Source: Tetraselmis striata
Taxonomy: Eukaryota > Chlorophyta > Chlorodendrophyceae > Chlorodendrales > Chlorodendraceae
Assembly: GCA_006384855.1 (NCBI GenBank)
Contig: VCJN01000308.1
Coordinates: forward strand, 434,001-498,000
Direction of reading: 5' to 3'
Length of the DNA: 64,000 bases
Position numbers and translations under genes: made by a program. Positions within the stretch are counted from its first letter, which is position 1, and the number at the start of each line of letters is the position of its first letter. Below the pieces are notes generated by a model. That model saw only the letters and a list, made by a program, of their open reading frames with translations. It was not told the DNA's origin and did not search any database. Of this stretch, positions 27,701 through 37,967 are shown piece by piece.

Positions 27701-29018
27701 AAGGCTCGGTTTCCAGGGGTTACCTGATGCCTCAGCGCCGGCTCTAGCTTCAGAAGCTGAGGCTGCACGGCTCTTCTTCGCAGCCGGCTGCTCGGGCACG
27801 GAAGATGACGCCTTGTGTTTTCTCCCGACTAGCGCTCCGAGCGCATCGAATTCTTTTGCTTTCTCGGTAGGTTTTGGTGTCCGCTTGGACCTTCGACCTA
27901 TAAATATCATATCATGTCAGAGCGTTTCGTCCCACTGATGACAGACCGTTTCGTCCCACTGATGACAAACCGTTTCGTCCCACTGATGACAAACCGTTTC
28001 GTCCCACTGATGACAGACCGTTTCGTCCCGCTGATGACAAACCGTTTCGTCCCACTGATGACAGACCGTTTCGTCCAACTGATGACAGACCGTTTCGTCC
28101 CACTGATGACAGAACGTTTCGTCCCGCTGATGACAGAACGTTTCGTCCCACTGACGACAGACCGTTTCGTCCCGCTGATGACAGACCGTTTCGTCCCACT
28201 GATGACAGACCGTTTCGTCCCGCTGATGACAAACCGTTTCGTCCCGCTGATGACAGACCGTTTCGTCCCACTGATGACAGACCGTTTCGTCCCACTGATG
28301 ACAAACCGTTTCGTCCCACTGATGACATACCGTTTCGTCCCACTGATGACAAACCGTTTTGTCCCACTGATGACAGACCGTTTCGTCCCACTGATGACAG
28401 AGCGTTTCGTCCCACTGATGACAGACCGTTTCGTCCCACTGATGACATAACGTTTCGTCCCACTGATGACAAACCGTTTCGTCCCACTGATGACAAACCG
28501 TTTCGTCCCACTGATGACAAACCGTTTTGTCCCAGTGATGACAAACCGTTTCGTCCCACTGATGACAGACCGTTTTGTCCCACTGATGACAAAACTATTT
28601 TCAAAACATTATGTACTGCGGTTTAATAATGTAATGTCTGTAAGTACTGCGCTTCAAACCACTCCTTACGGCGGAGTACAGGCAGAGGTTCCCCCTGGCC
28701 GCTCTTCACCCCCACCCCCTCCCACCACCAATTAGCATCCTTACTGCTTGCCGCAGCTGCCTCGACGGGACGTAATACTACCCTGCAGGACCCTGATGCC
28801 GCTCGTCTCGTTTGGGTTTCTATTCCCACTCGTCTGCCTACACCTCGAGCGGTCCTAGATTACACCGCTTCTACAGGGAACCCTAACTGAACTCGCTAGA
28901 TCTGGCCGTATCACGCGTCCAGCAGGCAGACAGCTACTGTACGCGCGCGCAACTCACCTGGGGTGGCGTCGTCCTTGTCTTCCTTGTCCTTGGCAGGCTC
29001 GTTCTTCTTCGGCGCCAT
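21799..29018 (-). CDS. large element-encoded protein: basic N-terminus, acidic PE repeat, C-terminal DNA-methyltransferase-like domain
   Basis: The start is the ATG at 29018 (MAPKKNEPAKDKEDKDD; exon 1 29018-28958, donor GTGAGT). Exon 2 begins at 27897 in the right phase and adds basic, NLS-like sequence (KSRAASASEARAGAEASG). Two near-identical small exons follow (27.47-27.35 and 27.29-27.18 kb), then a Glu/Pro repeat (26.89-26.70 kb). A long globular middle runs 26.7-22.8 kb. The C-terminal 280 residues hold HVLTWAKDCGMKMG, EYYLYVRKPP, QKPIALFAKHL and VDVTAGTGTTAVAAAF (joined over the intron at about 22.2-22.1 kb), then IILIDNQ and the stop TAA/TGA at 21799-21801. The order 'W.K, hE..L..RK, KP..L, VLDPFAGSGTTxxA, G.D..' is that of beta-class DNA N6-adenine/N4-cytosine methyltransferases. 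The expected catalytic (D/N/S)PPY is not visible where it should lie. Exon borders in the middle are tentative. Confidence 0.6.
24610..25000. repeat. 24-bp tandem repeat array 1 (about 16 units), inside an intron
   Basis: The unit begins CCGTTTCGTCCCACTGATGA and adds four variable bases; units differ mostly at CAC/CGC and CAGA/CAAA. The array lies in the minus-strand gene's intron, between the GTGAGT donor near 25095 and the exon that ends near 24367. Repeat length is a multiple of three and five of six frames stay open through it, which creates long spurious frames such as repeats of MTDRFVPL. Confidence 0.95.
26690..26900 (-). repeat. Glu/Pro coding repeat in the element's minus-strand gene
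   Basis: GGCTC/CGGCTC codon repeats encode alternating Glu and Pro on the minus strand (EPEPEPEPEPE), an acidic, probably disordered linker. Length variation between copies would be expected. Confidence 0.85.
27150..27505 (-). repeat. 178-bp tandem duplication of an exon with its intron
   Basis: 27150-27327 and 27328-27505 are about 95% identical and each carries one exon plus flanking splice sites. Both exons encode SKGRAHEPV(A/P)T(Q/K)ASKESKGKEK and end in CCAG|GTAAT, phase 1 to phase 1, so the duplication keeps the frame and doubles a Lys/Glu-rich segment. Confidence 0.9.
27912..28600. repeat. 24-bp tandem repeat array 2 (about 28 units), inside intron 1 of the minus-strand gene
   Basis: Same unit and same genomic orientation as arrays 1 and 3. 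It sits between exon 1 (donor at 28957) and exon 2 (acceptor at 27898), so it would be removed by splicing. Units are highly uniform, indicating recent homogenisation. Confidence 0.95.
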
Positions 29019-29564
29019 TCTGGCGGTAGGTAGGTTGACGCGGTAGATGAGCGGGTTTCTTGGTGGGAAGCGGTGAGGGAGAGGTGGAAATGACGTGGTT
29101 TCTGTCTGCCGCCGCTCTGACCCCTGCTGGACCAACGGCGCGCGTGCGCACACTATAGTGTACCTCGTCGTCGTCATCAGGTTCATGTATTTTGCACCGC
29201 GACGAATATTCAAGGCTAACTACTGCGACTATATATTACTATTACTGGAAGATAAAATATTCCCTACTCGAGAGTCATAACGGTACGAGAGTACAGTGGC
29301 GTGCCAATAATATTCCTTCATGGGATGATATATTCCTTGGATAGGATTCGGGTGTTCTTACTAGTATAGAACTATTTCCGACATACGAAAGAAACATGAA
29401 ATAGCACGGTATTTGAGTCATCAATAATTTTGACCCGTAGCTGGATATTATGCCCCCCGGTCAACGGCCCGTCCGAGAACGGTCATCGGCTGTCACTCTT
29501 CCTCACCACAGATCACAGTCCTTCAACCCCCCCCCCCCCCCCACACCCACTCGCCCCGCGCTGC
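29019..29564. promoter_or_regulatory. divergent promoter interval of the 12-kb element (inferred)
   Basis: The two element genes start back to back at 29018 (minus) and 29565 (plus). The interval is AT-rich in its middle (29170-29430) and has a C run at 29528-29542 just before the plus-strand ATG. No specific promoter motif is identified. Confidence 0.5.
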
Positions 29565-32500
29565 ATGGCGGCGGTCGAAAGCATGGCCTCTTCTCCAGGA
29601 TCCGGCGCGTCGGACACTACAGTTACATTACCGCTGTGTTCGTGCCGCAGCGGGTACTCGTGTGATTGCGACGCGCGTGCGAGTGATCGTAAGGAGCATG
29701 AGAAAAGGAAGTACACGTGGGGCAAGGGCGATGAGGTCGCCGAAAGCGATAATGGCAAGGTCTCGTCTCTGATCAGCAAGCGCACCTCTCGCGATTGTAT
29801 CCGCCTCATGCTCGCCAAGGAGGCTAGCGAGCAGTCGCCATGCTGTTCGCGCAAGTGCGTGCACAAGCTATACACACAGTGCGGAGAGGCCCTCGTTGAT
29901 GCCGTGTTGGACCGTGCGTTGACCGTGTACTCTGGCAATCAGAACCGCTCCTTTGACCGGCTCGCTCAGGTTCTCAGGGGTGGCTACGAGTCGGCATCCG
30001 ACAAGTTCGATTACATGTTCAATCACGGTGGCTACTTGCGATCTTTCGATCATCGCGGCCCCATCTACACGTGTGGGCGTGCGTGGGAGGTCTTGCATCT
30101 GGTCTCGAAACACAGACGTCTCGTGATCCAGCGGTCGGTGGTGGATAACGAACCCACGTACATCAGGCAGCGCAAGCAATACGAGAGCAGACAAACGGGA
30201 CCGAGGGAGCATGTGCGCATGTTTCTCGAGCACTTCTTCTCGGATGACCTCGGTCACGTCGAGATCATGCCTTTTCATGACGGAAACAGCGAGACCTTCA
30301 AGAAGCACCTACCTCCCTGGATGACCAAGATTTGCGTCTACTACTACTACAAGTCGTGGGCCGAGGACGACAACGCCATTCTCCGTGGTGAGGCCCATTT
30401 TGTCCCACTGATGACATACCGTTTCGTCCCGCTGATGACAGACCGTTTCGTCCCGCTGATGACAAACCGTTTCGTCCCACTGAGGACAAACCGTTTTGTC
30501 CCGCTGATGACAGACCGTTTTGTCCCACTGATGACAGACCGTTTCGTCCCGCTATTTACACACCGTCTTTGTCCCGCTGATGACAAACCGTTTCGTCCCA
30601 CTGATGACAGACCGTTTCGTCCCACTGATGACAAACCGTTTCGTCCCACTGATGACGAACCGTTTCGTCCCACTGATGACAAACCGTTTCGTCCCACTGA
30701 TGACAGACCGTTTCGTCCCACTGATGACAAACCGTTTCATCCCGCCGATGACATACCGTTTTGTCCCGCTGATGACAAACCGTTTCGTCCCACTGATGAC
30801 AAACCGTTTCGTCCCGCTATCGCCAGAACGATTAGTCCCACCGACGCCGGACCGATTTCGTCCCACTGACGACAAAACGTTTCGCACCGCTCATGGCATA
30901 CCGTTTCGTCCCACCGACCACAAAAGTATTTGTCCCACATAATTAGCCGATATCGACCCACTGCAGAGAGAACGTCTTGTCCCGCTGCTGAGAGACGGTT
31001 TTGTCCCACTACTGACATACCGTTTCGTCACACTGATGACAGATTGTTTCGCCATGCTGATTACAGAATTATTCACCCACTACCGATATAATTATTTCGA
31101 CCACTTTAGACCGAACTTTTCTGTCTCGCATTATGAGACCATATTTGTATACCGACCTATTATGCCCCTGCCCCTTTGTAGATTTGGCTACCGAGAGCGA
31201 AGTGAAGCTCGCATCGTTCGACACTTTCCGCCGGACTTGGAAGGAAGACTTCCCGGATGTCACCACTCCGAAGGTGAAGCGATTCAGCCACTGTCCCATA
31301 TGCGCGGCGGGCAAAGCACTCAGAGACCAAGCTCGCGAGATTTGCACAAAGGACATGACGCCAGAGGAACGTCAAGTGCACCGTCAACATCAGCAGCTGG
31401 TGAGGCGTAAGGTCAGAGCTGAGCAGAAGGTACACCTCGAGAGAGTGCGCCAGGAACGAAGGGATCTGAACAACGCCGTCTTCCAGTCGCGCCTTGGCCA
31501 TGGAAACTTCTTCTTCTTCGAAATTGATAGCATGGACTCCGCGAAGACCCTGCTGCCTCACTGGGTTCGCATCCCCAAGACTGTGAAGCCCGACATGCTC
31601 CTCAAGTACCACCTCACCTGTGTGAAGTACGACGGATACCGCCCGGACGACATCTACTACTACACCAACACCATCCCCCACGATTCGTCCACGACGTGCA
31701 CTCTGATATGGATCACGATCATGAAGGTGAGCTCGTTAGCCTCCCGATAGGATCGCCGTGGTTGTCCGGTAGCCATGGACTGATGAAATCTGGTCTGCGA
31801 TGCAGGAAATTCAACACCGTGGTAGAAAGATTCCGTACATCAGAATCCAGATGGACAACACCGTCAGGGAGAACAAGAATAGGAACGTGGCGGCCCTCTG
31901 CAATTGGCTTGTGTCTATCGGCATCTGCGACGTCATTCATTTGGTCTTCTTGCCTGTCGGGCACACTCACGAACGGGTTGACCAAATCTTCAGCCGCATC
32001 AGTCTTGCGCTATCTCGCAGCTCCGCCTACACAATCGAGGCCATTCTTGACTTGGTGGCGAAGGCATTCTCGCCCACTCCGGAGATTGCTGAGCTCTCAT
32101 TCTCCCTCGACTTCTCTGAGTGGTTAAGGCCCCATTTCCAAGACCACATTCAGGACATCAGTAAGCCGCACAAATTCGAGTTCACCCGTGACGACGCCGC
32201 CGCGTCTGGCGGCTCGTTGCGCACCGCCTTGTGGTCCAACACACCGCTTTCTGAGCCCGTGCAGATCTTGAAGAGCGCGCCAACTGGGACGCCCGAGATT
32301 CGTGCGGGCCGGCCCCTTTTGTACGCTCTCTGCGACAAAAAGAAGCCCGACGCGGTGAAGGTCCAGAGGTACTTGGATGATTTCAAGAAGGTCAGGTCGT
32401 ACATCACGGACCTGGCGGTCCAGTGGCACTTCTCCCCAGTCGAGCGCGAGAGCTGGAAGCATCTGCTCGACGACTTGGATGAGATGCAAACTGCTCCTTC

Positions 32501-33453
32501 GGCAGCTTTCTCCGGGTTCTGGCCGCAACGGAAAGAGGAAGTTGACGACTTCTTGCGCGAGCACGGGCAGACCGCGCCTGCTAGGGCACGTCACACGATG
32601 GCTACCAACGCAGACCTCAACAATGCCGAAGCCGCTCGCGTTGAAGCCGAGGTTCGTGCTCAAGTGCTTCAAGATGACAGCGCCTTCCGGGGAGTTCACG
32701 CCGGCGCCAAGGAGAGGCTTCATGACAACACATCGCCCAGCGATGCAAAGGGCTCGAACCTCGTTGTCATCGACGTCTCCGATGTGAGTCCCATTGTTTG
32801 TCATTTTTGTCCTTTACGGGACAAAACAATTTTGTTCTTCTACCTTGCTTGTTATTTTGTCCCAGCTGGGACAAAAATGTCGTGGCGTCTCGCTCGGGAC
32901 TAACATAGCTCGCGGTATTGGTCATCGTTAGGTGCATGAGGAAGACAAGTGTCCTGAAACTCTTGGTGATTGGGAGTCGAGATTCGTCATCGGGCTTGTG
33001 AAGTCGCGCGAGACTACCGAAGACACGTTGACCGTGGCCGTATACGAGCCCTTCCATGCCGATGCAAAGGGCAAACCCCTCATGCCCCTATGGTTGTACG
33101 CGCAGACAAAAGGAGGGAAGAAGCCAGTTGACACAAGCTGGGAGAAGTGCCTGACGCTTCCTTGGAAGCTTGTTGAAGCCGTCCCCCTATCGTACGCGAA
33201 GGCCATCCACGACGCGTCGGGAAGTCGAGAGGTGTTCAACGAGGACGGCACCATGGTCAGAAAGAAGTGGTACGGTAAAAGCGTCCAAGTCGTGAAGACA
33301 TATGCGCAAACTGGGTGGCAAATCAGCCAGCCACGAAACAACTGCGTCCACGTCATGTCAACCACCCCAGCGCAACGCAAACCCGGCGGAGTCGTCAAGT
33401 TTAACGCAGCCAAGAAGAAGGACTTGCTTGAGTTGGGGATGCTCAACGAATAA
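29565..33453 (+). CDS. DUF7869-like RNase-H-fold protein, candidate transposase of the 12-kb element
   Basis: Four exons, 29565-30387, 31182-31726, 31806-32783 and 32932-33453, join with correct phases to an unbroken 955-residue protein. The N-terminus has Cys clusters (LCSCRSGYSCDC, CCSRKCVHK). Exon 2 has CPICAAGKALRDQ and FFFFEIDSMDSAKTLLPHW. Exon 3 has IQMDNTVRENKNRNV and FLPVGHTHERVDQIFSRIS. The set (I)D, QxDNxxxENKN and GHTHxxxD is that of the DUF7869-type proteins that occur as multicopy families in algae and oomycetes. The spacing suits an RNase-H fold, with acidic residues in the first strand, at DN and at the D after GHTH. Intron 1 (30388-31181) holds array 3 and intron 3 (32784-32931) holds a palindrome. 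Function as transposase is inference from fold, multicopy habit and position inside terminal inverted repeats. The ATG at 29565 is the first in frame; MASSPGSG at 29583 is an alternative start. Confidence 0.85.
30393..31060. repeat. 24-bp tandem repeat array 3 (about 27 units, degenerate at its right end)
   Basis: Same repeat as arrays 1 and 2, lying wholly within intron 1 of the plus-strand gene (donor 30388, acceptor 31181). Units right of about 30820 are increasingly diverged, as expected of the old edge of an array homogenised by unequal exchange. Confidence 0.93.
32805..32876. repeat. paired inverted repeats on the TTTTGTCCC word, in intron 3 of the transposase-like gene
   Basis: 32805-32826 pairs TTTTGTCC with GGACAAAA across a short loop. 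32855-32876 is a 22-bp perfect palindrome centred on GTCCCAGCTGGGAC. The arms are the same word found in the 24-bp arrays and near both element ends. Confidence 0.85.
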
Positions 33454-33529
33454 ACTATCAGCAACGTCTTTTGGCTAGCTAGCCGCGGGATGTAATAATC
33501 ATAATAAATATTGATTTCATTGCCTCATC

Positions 33530-33549
33530 TTGTCCCATTTTGGACAAAA
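33530..33549. repeat. TTGTCCC...GGACAAAA inverted repeat near the right end of the element
   Basis: About 170 bp inside the right terminal repeat and 80 bp past the stop of the transposase-like gene. It mirrors the GGGACAAA words at 21681 and 21760 near the left end. Confidence 0.7.
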
Positions 33550-33716
33550 TGCTCCAAAACCAACATTGGATATGCGTCGCGGCTGGCCTTCATGCTGTTG
33601 AATGCTGCACTGCACCCAAGGTCTACAAACCCAAGCTACATCACCAGTGAGTCTTAAGTACTGATAGTAAACCCGGGAACTAGGGTATAAACAAACCCTA
33701 CGGTGCAAAATGAATT

Positions 33717-33750
33717 CCACGGCGCAAAATAGGTTAAATTACTGTTGTAC
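33717..33750 (-). repeat. right terminal inverted repeat of the 12-kb element
   Basis: Its reverse complement starts GTACAACAGTAATTTAACC; partner of 21525-21558. Confidence 0.85.
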
Positions 33751-35650
33751 CCCGCACTAACGACCTCCCGTACCTTCTGCGGAGTCACGACCGTCCGTGG
33801 GGATGGCCACAATCCACATGCCCGACGAGGCGTAGAGCTTGCCGCGCAAGATCCATGCACGCCGACGGCCTCATGCGCACCACCGACCCCGTGCCGCCAC
33901 AACTACCTTCCCCAAGACTCGAACGACTCGTAAAATAGAGTTGACGCCCACAGCTGGCGTGCCGCGCCTCCCACATGTAACCCCAAAAATAGGCGAGGAT
34001 CTCGGCTTGCATGTCGCGGCTGGCCCATCACGCGCACGCGCGGGTGCCCTAGCAGGGTGCGGGAGAGGTCTGGCAATCACACCATGTCGAGACCGTTGGG
34101 TTGTCAACATGCGGTTTGAGTCGCGATGTAAAAAAATTGCGTTTGGGTCATGTAGTTCGACGGGATCGACGAGTTGAATCTAACTCATGGTACACGTGTA
34201 CAATTGCCTCCGATGTACGGTGTATAAATGTATAAGAAGGCCGCATCGTCCTCGCGAACGGAAGTTCGCGGTGAATGATGGCCCGTAGGTAGATTGTATT
34301 TTAACACCAAGGTCGTAGGTAGATTGCTCCGCTATAACGGGAATCTATTAGTCGGCAGTATATATGTATACTCTCGCACAATGTTTAGCCCTACGAATCT
34401 GCATGTGGACGCATTTTTGCGCACTATCATATAGCCAAAACATGTATAGTCATTTACTTATGCCGAAGCTTAGCTTCCATAACCTTGTTTGCAGCGCACC
34501 CTCCGAAACCTCGCGCTGATGCATTAGTTTCTGTAGTGATCTTTTGTCCGCTCACATTGAAAAATGCCGCTTTTCTATAGAAAATCGCACCATTGCGATT
34601 TTCTGTAATGCGATTGCACGTGTTTCAGCTTCATGGGGCTATGCATGCCCCCAAGCTTTTACAAATATGATAGTAAATGAATAAATTGTGGGAGTGTCGT
34701 GTCATTTGGGGGATGACGTGGCGTCGCAACCGTGGACGCGCCACTACCCCTACCGGTTTGACAATGCTCGAAAGGGCCTACAATTGCAGTCCATTGGTAG
34801 CGTATCACGCGACGCGCTATATGGTCCAAGCTTTACCATGTATTAGATAGCCCATATCAAAGCCCTTCCGATGAGCTACTGCCACGACGCAGCGCGGGAG
34901 GTGTTGGAGGAAGGATAGGCGTTGTGCCAAAGCACCGATTACTGCGAAATCACAGAAACTTCTACACATGGCTAGCAAAGAAATGTCTGCTGATTTGGGG
35001 AACCGCTATAATGAAAAGTTGTTTGTTTACTTGAGACCTATAGTGGGCTAGAGTCTGAGGCTCTACTATGGGTTGCACGCACCGAGGTGCCCGTTATGGG
35101 GCCTAACATGATGCATGGGGCTCGCAGATCCCCTAGAAGTTAGCAAATGGCAATTCTGAGTGCGAAAGTACGGGCACTACAAGTCCCCCGACTTATATGA
35201 AAGCGCTTTTGCCATGCGCTTTCCAACACGACCTCGTACGCCTCAATCCGACACCGTTTCACGGATGTGCCTCTTGACACACCTCCCAAAACCGCAATTG
35301 CAACAGTTTTTTCCAACACTGATGGCGCTCGGATTCATGTACCCTCTCGCGCGTAGAGACTAATTTTTACTCAATGAAAAACATGGAGTGGTCGCATGAC
35401 ACCACCATGTCGGCGAATTTGGAAGAAAATCGCACCTATATACTTGCCGAAACCATTACTTATATGCTCCGGGGAATCGCTTACAATACAAAAAATGGGG
35501 CACTATTGCGGCCGTTCTACCACTACTTCATCACACACTTCATCCGACCGTGCCAAAATAACCGACATTTTCCAATTCAAGACGACGCGCTCAGTAGCTA
35601 TTGAGTGCACTTTTTGTTGGTTGAATGGCGTCCAATCATGTTGCAATATA
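33751..35650. other. non-coding, old repeats; no gene recognised
   Basis: 33.76-34.15 kb has short minus-strand frames (RQALRLVGHVDCGHPHGR) that may be retroelement remains. 34.2-35.65 kb is AT-richer and shares short words with 36.4-36.7 kb (for example ATGGGGCAC followed by TGCGGCCGT at 35498 and 36660), suggesting diverged copies of a dispersed repeat. Confidence 0.4.
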
Positions 35651-35930
35651 CCGCGCAACATGTACATTCCTTGTCCCCTCGGTTGAGCGGTCGTCTCGTA
35701 TGCGAGAGGTCCCGGGATCGATTCCTGGCCGATGTATTTCGGCAATCTCGTCCCGGCGTGTCCTGGGTTTACCCCGTTGATGCATTAGTCCTTCGGGGCT
35801 CGAATTAGGCAATGGTCTACGGGCTATGCCAGACCTACGACTACAGTTGGCGCAAGAGGTCAAGTGATGGGGCGGCTTCGGCCAATGTCCCGGGGCGAAC
35901 TTTAATTTTACCCGCGCAACAGTGAATTCC
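35651..35930 (+). mobile_element. tRNA-derived SINE, full-length-like copy with target duplication
   Basis: The body is 35671-35911. The head has an A-box-like GGTTGAGCGGTCG and a B-box-like GGGATCGATTCC, i.e. a degenerate tRNA. A unique body (GGCAATGGTCTACGGGCTAT, GACTACAGTTGGCGCAAGAG) follows, then the 3' end CCCGGGGCGAACTTTAATTTT. CCGCGCAACA flanks it on both sides (35651-35660, 35912-35921), with diverged extension to ATTCC. Some divergence of the duplication implies moderate age. Confidence 0.85.
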
Positions 35931-35948
35931 CGCGTGTTGTGTGGTTTG

Positions 35949-36072
35949 GGGGGGGGGGGGGGGTGCGTGTGTGCGTGTGCGTGTGCGTGTGCGTGTGCGT
36001 GTGCGTGTGCGTGTGCGTGTGCGTGTGCGTGTGCGTGTGCGTGTGCGTGTGCGTGTGCGTGTGCGTGTGCGT

Positions 36073-36155
<83 letters not shown>
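35949..36155. repeat. microsatellite: G run, (GTGTGC)n, then (GT)n
   Basis: A run of 15 G is followed by about 20 GTGTGC units and about 35 GT units, closing with another short G run. It borders the SINE and the direct repeat at 36168. Confidence 0.98.
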
Positions 36156-36157
<2 letters not shown>

Positions 36158-36167
36158 GGGGGGAGGG

Positions 36168-36320
36168 GTAAGTATAGCGGCTTCGCCGCTTTATTGAGAA
36201 AAGGAGGCTGTGCCCTTATCTTGTATACCTTTCATTGATTCGCATATAGTCGCTATAATTGTTGTATGCTATTAATAGCCGTAAATATATTTCGTATGTG
36301 AATTTCGTACATGGATCGTT
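36168..36320 (+). repeat. direct repeat A, copy 1 (AGTATAGCGGCTTC...)
   Basis: About 140 bp matching 37968-38105 at roughly three quarters of positions, beginning AGTATAGCGGCTTCgCCGCT and continuing through CCCTTATCT, TATAC, TTCATtGATTCgCATATA. The pair brackets 1.8 kb. It could be terminal or internal repeats of an old element. Confidence 0.65.
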
Positions 36321-36389
36321 TCAATACCTGATAAGTATCACGTAACGTAAAGGGATAAGGGAACTCGTACGGCGACGAACAAGTACATG

Positions 36390-37700
36390 TATCACAACTA
36401 CACCTCTCCACATAAGTGTGGGGTTTGCGAATTTGATCCATATGCCCATGCGCGGCCACACCAAGACCGTGCGCACGTGCATGCATGTTACTCAGGGTCT
36501 TACGGCTGGGGGAAAATGCCGCGATAGTGCGATACACCCCGTATTGTCACGCGGTAGCTGTTGCCGTCAACACTTTCATTCAAACAACATCATGGCTTGT
36601 GGCGCTAGCGCTTCAAATAAAACCACAAATAATTGCGCCACCCGTGTGCATAAATAGGCATGGGGCACCACTGCGGCCGTACTCATACCACATCACTACC
36701 CTTGGTATGATAACTATCCACCTTGCACGTAGGGCATAGAAATTAGGTAATTCACGACCTGGACCAAGCCCTATGCGTCGATGACGATGGTTTATGGGCA
36801 AAATATGGGCAAAATGCGGCTTTGATTGTCGCACGCGCAGGCGGGAGAGGGTTCTCGCAGCCTTCATGCCGTAGTCCAAAGCTTTTCTATAGTAGTGCAT
36901 GGCCGCAGGCTCATCGCGCGCCATGGCGAGCCCAGTGGGGCGGCAATGGTGTGCACCTTAATGCTTCGATGTTGGTGGAAAAAAAATTGTGAAAGGGGGG
37001 ATCCGGCATGGCGGCCATGGGCATCGCCCAAGGGGGGAATGTGCCAAGTATGAGTGGTCCGTGCACAAGTACACACAACACACTGTCCCGCCACCGTGTA
37101 TCAGGTTTTGAGATCCACTTGGCGTAAAGTTTCACGCCAACGTGTCAATACGCTGGCACAAACGTCAGATTTCGACATCTTATTTTTTCAAAGTGCCTAA
37201 ATGGCCTCGAACGGCCGTGCTTCGACTGTGGAATTCGTAGTCGTGCTCGAGTATTTTTATTGGTATTTACATGAAAATTTTCGTCTGACGTTTCCTCGCA
37301 ACGCTCTGAGCGATACCGCGAGTTTGAGAGCTACACCACAAGACGGCACTACAGTGGCGATGGTATCACGCCATATCGTGCACGGACCACGCCACCATGG
37401 CCCCACCGCAACCAAAAGTACCCTAGCCTCTTTGCTGACATACGCATGTTTCCTTGCCCACCCATGGCCATCCAACCATGCAATGGTCTATGCATGCGCG
37501 GCGGGACGTGCGGCGCACCAACCCTCGTTGTTGTGGAGGTACTAAAAACGCTCAGTGCGTGTAGTGCAAGTGCCACCTGTGTAGGACAATTGTTAGAGCC
37601 AAAGGGCTTGCTTACACCCTATGTTGATAAAGGATGTGCAACATTCCAGGATTTCAAGTTGTAAACCTAGATTCAGCTGCCCTACTATTTGTAAGCTCGG
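36390..37700. repeat. dispersed repeat B, copy 1
   Basis: It shares ordered blocks with 53.6-54.95 kb: CTCCACATAAGT; GTGCCAAGT then GTGGTCCGTG and CACTTGGCG; and TTCCAGG(A/G)TTTCA near its right end. No open frame of note. Class unknown. Confidence 0.6.
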
Positions 37701-37967
37701 ATTCGGCGAGAAAGGGGCATGGGACTTATGTGGAGGGGTGTAGGTTCTGAATCAGTACGATGCATGCCACTCGTGCACCTGCAAGCAACGGGTCGCCTCG
37801 ACTCGCCCGCGACACTCCGACAGTGTGCGGTCGAGAGAAGTTGCTGCTTGTCAATGAAAAAATGCTTGGACGTCTCTCTGTACCACACCGTATTTATTTC
37901 TGTCCATACACCCGCACCTACCCCACTGCCCAATACGATTGCACAATTTTTTACATAATATACTAAA

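Larger units (their letters stand above)
21525..33750. mobile_element. 12.2-kb inverted-repeat element with two divergent spliced genes (candidate new DNA transposon type)
   Basis: The ends are 34-bp inverted repeats with four mismatches, both beginning GTACAACAGTAAT (21525-21558 and, reversed, 33750-33717). Inside are a plus-strand gene (29565-33453) for a DUF7869/RNase-H-like protein and a minus-strand gene (29018-21799) for a long protein with a methyltransferase-like C-terminus. They are read outward from a 546-bp shared promoter interval. Three arrays of a single 24-bp repeat lie in introns of the two genes. GGGACAAA words occur near both ends. I find no clear target duplication: the bases outside the left end (CAGTAAGGA) and right end (CCCGCACTA) do not match. 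The plus-strand gene looks whole; the minus-strand one reads open apart from a few places where my splice phases disagree. No capsid, polymerase or reverse transcriptase is seen, so a Polinton or retroelement is unlikely. Confidence 0.8.

Noticed and set aside
24610-28600. CRISPR array
   Set aside because: The units are contiguous 24-mers with no spacers, and the genome is eukaryotic.
24610-31060. Long open frames built of MTDRFVPL, PFRPADD, GRNGLSS or HQWDETVC repeats
   Set aside because: They are translations of the 24-bp satellite, which is open in five of six frames because its period is a multiple of three. All three arrays lie between good splice sites.
21525-33750. Polinton or other virus-like element
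   Set aside because: No polymerase, integrase of retroviral type, packaging ATPase or capsid-like protein is visible, and both genes are spliced.
21500-33770. Target-site duplication of the 12-kb element
   Set aside because: Words outside the two ends were compared for 4-12 bp in direct orientation and do not match.
35920-36240. Open frames of alternating Cys-Val, Cys-Ala or Arg-Val
   Set aside because: Pure translation of the GTGTGC/GT microsatellite.
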